Shown here piece after piece: positions 62,774-64,000 of a stretch of DNA of 64,000 nt (position 1 is its first letter; each line of letters opens with the position of its first letter). Source of the stretch: Petrolisthes cinctipes (lineage: Eukaryota; Arthropoda; Malacostraca; Decapoda; Porcellanidae); assembly GCA_033782935.1 (NCBI GenBank), contig JAWQEG010001314.1, positions 868,001 to 932,000 of the forward strand, in the 5' to 3' direction. The notes under the pieces were generated by a model. It saw only the letters and a list, made by a program, of their open reading frames with translations, was not told the origin of the DNA and ran no database searches. The position numbers and the translations under genes were made by a program.

Positions 62774-64000
62774 GATCTGTACATGCCTCCTCCGTGTTAG
62801 AGTATTTTCCAAATATTGGCCCAAAACATGCTAAAAATCGATATTGTGGGTGCCCAAAGTCGATATGTGCATGCATTTTCTGTACCCGTTTATATCTCAA
62901 ATTTAGGCTCAAAACACCCGCAAATTCGATATTTTTGGTTCCCAGAAGCGATCTGTACATGCTCACTCTGTGCTAGAATATTTTACAAAATATAGGCCTA
63001 AAACATGCTGAAAATCGTTTTTTTTTTTTTTGTGAAGAAAGTCGATATGTGCATGAATCATCTGTACCCGTTTATATCCCAAATTAATTCTCAAAACACC
63101 TGAAAATTCGGTATTTTTGGGTCTTAGAAGCGCTATGTACATGCTTACCCAGTGTTAGATTAAATTCAAAATATAGGGCCAAAACATACTAATAATCGAT
63201 ATTTTAGGTGCCCAAAGTCGAAATGTTCATGCATCTTCTGTACCCGTTTATATCCCAAATTCAGTCTCAAAACACCTGAAAATTCGATATTTTTGGATCC
63301 CAGAAGCAATCTCCACATGCATAGTCAGTGCTAGAATATTTTCAAAATACAGGCCCAAAAAATGCTTAAAATCGATATTATAGGTGATCAAAGTCGATAT
63401 CTGCATGCATTTTCTATTCCCGTTTATATCCCAAATTCAGGCTAAAAAACACCTAAAAATTTGATTTTTTTGGGTGCCTGAAGCGATCTGTACATGCCTA
63501 CTCAGTGTTAGAATATTTTCAAAATACAGGCCCACAATAAGCTAAAAATCGCAATTTTTGGTGCCCAAAATCGATATGTGCATGAATCATCAGCACTCGC
63601 TTGTATCCCAAATTCAGGCCTAAAACACCTTAAAATTCGATACCTTTTGTTCCCAGAAGGGATCTATAAATGCCTACTCAATGTTAAAATATTTTCAAAA
63701 TACAGACCCAAAACAAGCTGAAAACCGATATTTTATGTGCCCAAAATCCATATGTGCATTCATCTTCTGTACCCGTTTATATCCCAAATTCAGGCTCAAA
63801 ACACCCGAAAATCCGATATTTTTTGGTCTCAGAAGCAATCTGAACATGCTTACACAATGCTAGAATACATTCAAAATATAGGGCCAAAACATCCTGAAAA
63901 TCGATACTTCAGGTGACCAAAGTCGATATGTGCATGTATCTTCAGTACCGGTTTCTATCTCAAATTCAGGCTCAAAACACCCGAAAATTTTATATTTTTG
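62774..64000 (+). repeat. Degenerate distal satellite monomers
   Basis: The last seven monomers, the final one incomplete, deviate more from consensus than any elsewhere in the window: AGTGTTAGATTAAATTC near 63152, GATACCTTTTGTTCCC near 63639, CAGCACTCGCTTGTATCCC near 63591. The GATC landmark itself is altered in several. A run of 14 T at 63018-63031 replaces the usual ATATTTTAGGTGC. This fits the poorly homogenised edge of an array, but the window ends before any unique sequence. Confidence 0.8.
63018..63031 (+). repeat. Poly(T) tract within a degenerate monomer
   Basis: Fourteen T follow AAAATCG and lead into GTGAAGAAAGTCGATATG. About eight bases of monomer sequence are replaced, but monomer length is kept. 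It could be slippage growth of the normal TTTT block or the scar of a lost poly(A) element. No SINE body is attached. Confidence 0.6.

Larger units (their letters stand above)
1..64000 (+). repeat. 176-bp satellite array, head to tail, whole window
   Basis: A single tandem repeat fills the window apart from the SINE at 21219-21658. The landmark GATCTGTAC recurs at 1, 177 and so on in steps of 176 bp, with small drifts from short indels. About 360 monomers are present and I saw none inverted. In monomer coordinates counted from GATC, landmarks are CCGTGTTAGAG near 19-29, AAAATCGATATTTT near 61-74, GTGCATGCATC near 94-104, TGTACCCG near 109-116 and AAAATTCGATATTTTTGGG near 148-166. The period lies in the nucleosome-repeat range seen in many centromeric satellites. 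I do not recognise the family. The centromeric or heterochromatic role is inferred from array size and higher-order structure only. Confidence 0.98.

Noticed and set aside
63018..63031. Second SINE tail at the T14 tract
   Set aside because: No tRNA-like head or SINE body adjoins it, and the monomer length is nearly unchanged. Slippage is the simpler reading.
1..64000. CRISPR array
   Set aside because: There are no short identical repeats with unique spacers. The whole 176-bp unit is repeated and its parts vary together.
1..64000. Inverted or head-to-head satellite segments
   Set aside because: I looked for reverse-complement landmarks (GTACAGATC, AAAATATCGATTTT in inverted context) as block-level inversions and saw none. 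All monomers read in the same direction.

Overview
The window is 64 kb of eukaryotic tandem satellite DNA. I find no protein-coding or RNA gene that I can support. From the first base to the last the sequence is a head-to-tail array of one 176-bp monomer. It contains roughly 360 copies, all in the same orientation, about 40% G+C, with one GATC-bearing motif per monomer marking the phase. One dispersed element interrupts it: a tRNA-headed SINE of about 440 bp on the minus strand at 21219-21658. An uninterrupted array this large with higher-order structure suggests a centromeric, pericentromeric or other heterochromatic block of a nuclear chromosome. The SINE (tRNA-like head, unrelated body, poly(A) tail) suggests an animal, perhaps an invertebrate, but I cannot name the organism or the satellite family.

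Layout. Domain A (1-12676) is built from multi-monomer units of 14-17 monomers. It includes an almost perfect tandem duplication of 2992 bp (4406-7397) and 2816 bp (7398-10213). Domain B (12677-24391) is more heterogeneous, has only small local duplications, and holds the SINE. Domain C (24392-39355) is marked by a private monomer variant and by a higher-order pattern of four blocks, here called X-Y-W-Z. Domain D (39356-59408) mixes variants of A and C and contains several pairs of 10-12-monomer duplications. The distal domain (59409-64000) has a local triplication, a cluster of internally deleted 147- and 158-bp monomers, and then increasingly degenerate monomers, as expected near an array edge.

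Organisation below the monomer. The 176-bp monomer is itself an old head-to-tail dimer of two 88-bp subunits, which match at about 59 of 88 positions without gaps in my hand-built consensus. Each subunit repeats the series CAAAAC, AAAAT, TCGATATTTT, CGAT and CATGC. Other per-monomer features are A/T tracts spaced 10-13 bp, a 14-bp alternating purine-pyrimidine tract, and copy-to-copy variation concentrated at CpG sites.

Reading frames. Many plus-strand frames of 60-230 codons exist, but they are the same satellite read in rotating phases (176 is not a multiple of 3). They have no start context, family signature or codon constraint and I annotate none as genes. All monomer counts, offsets and identities were made by eye from the sequence and need computational confirmation.
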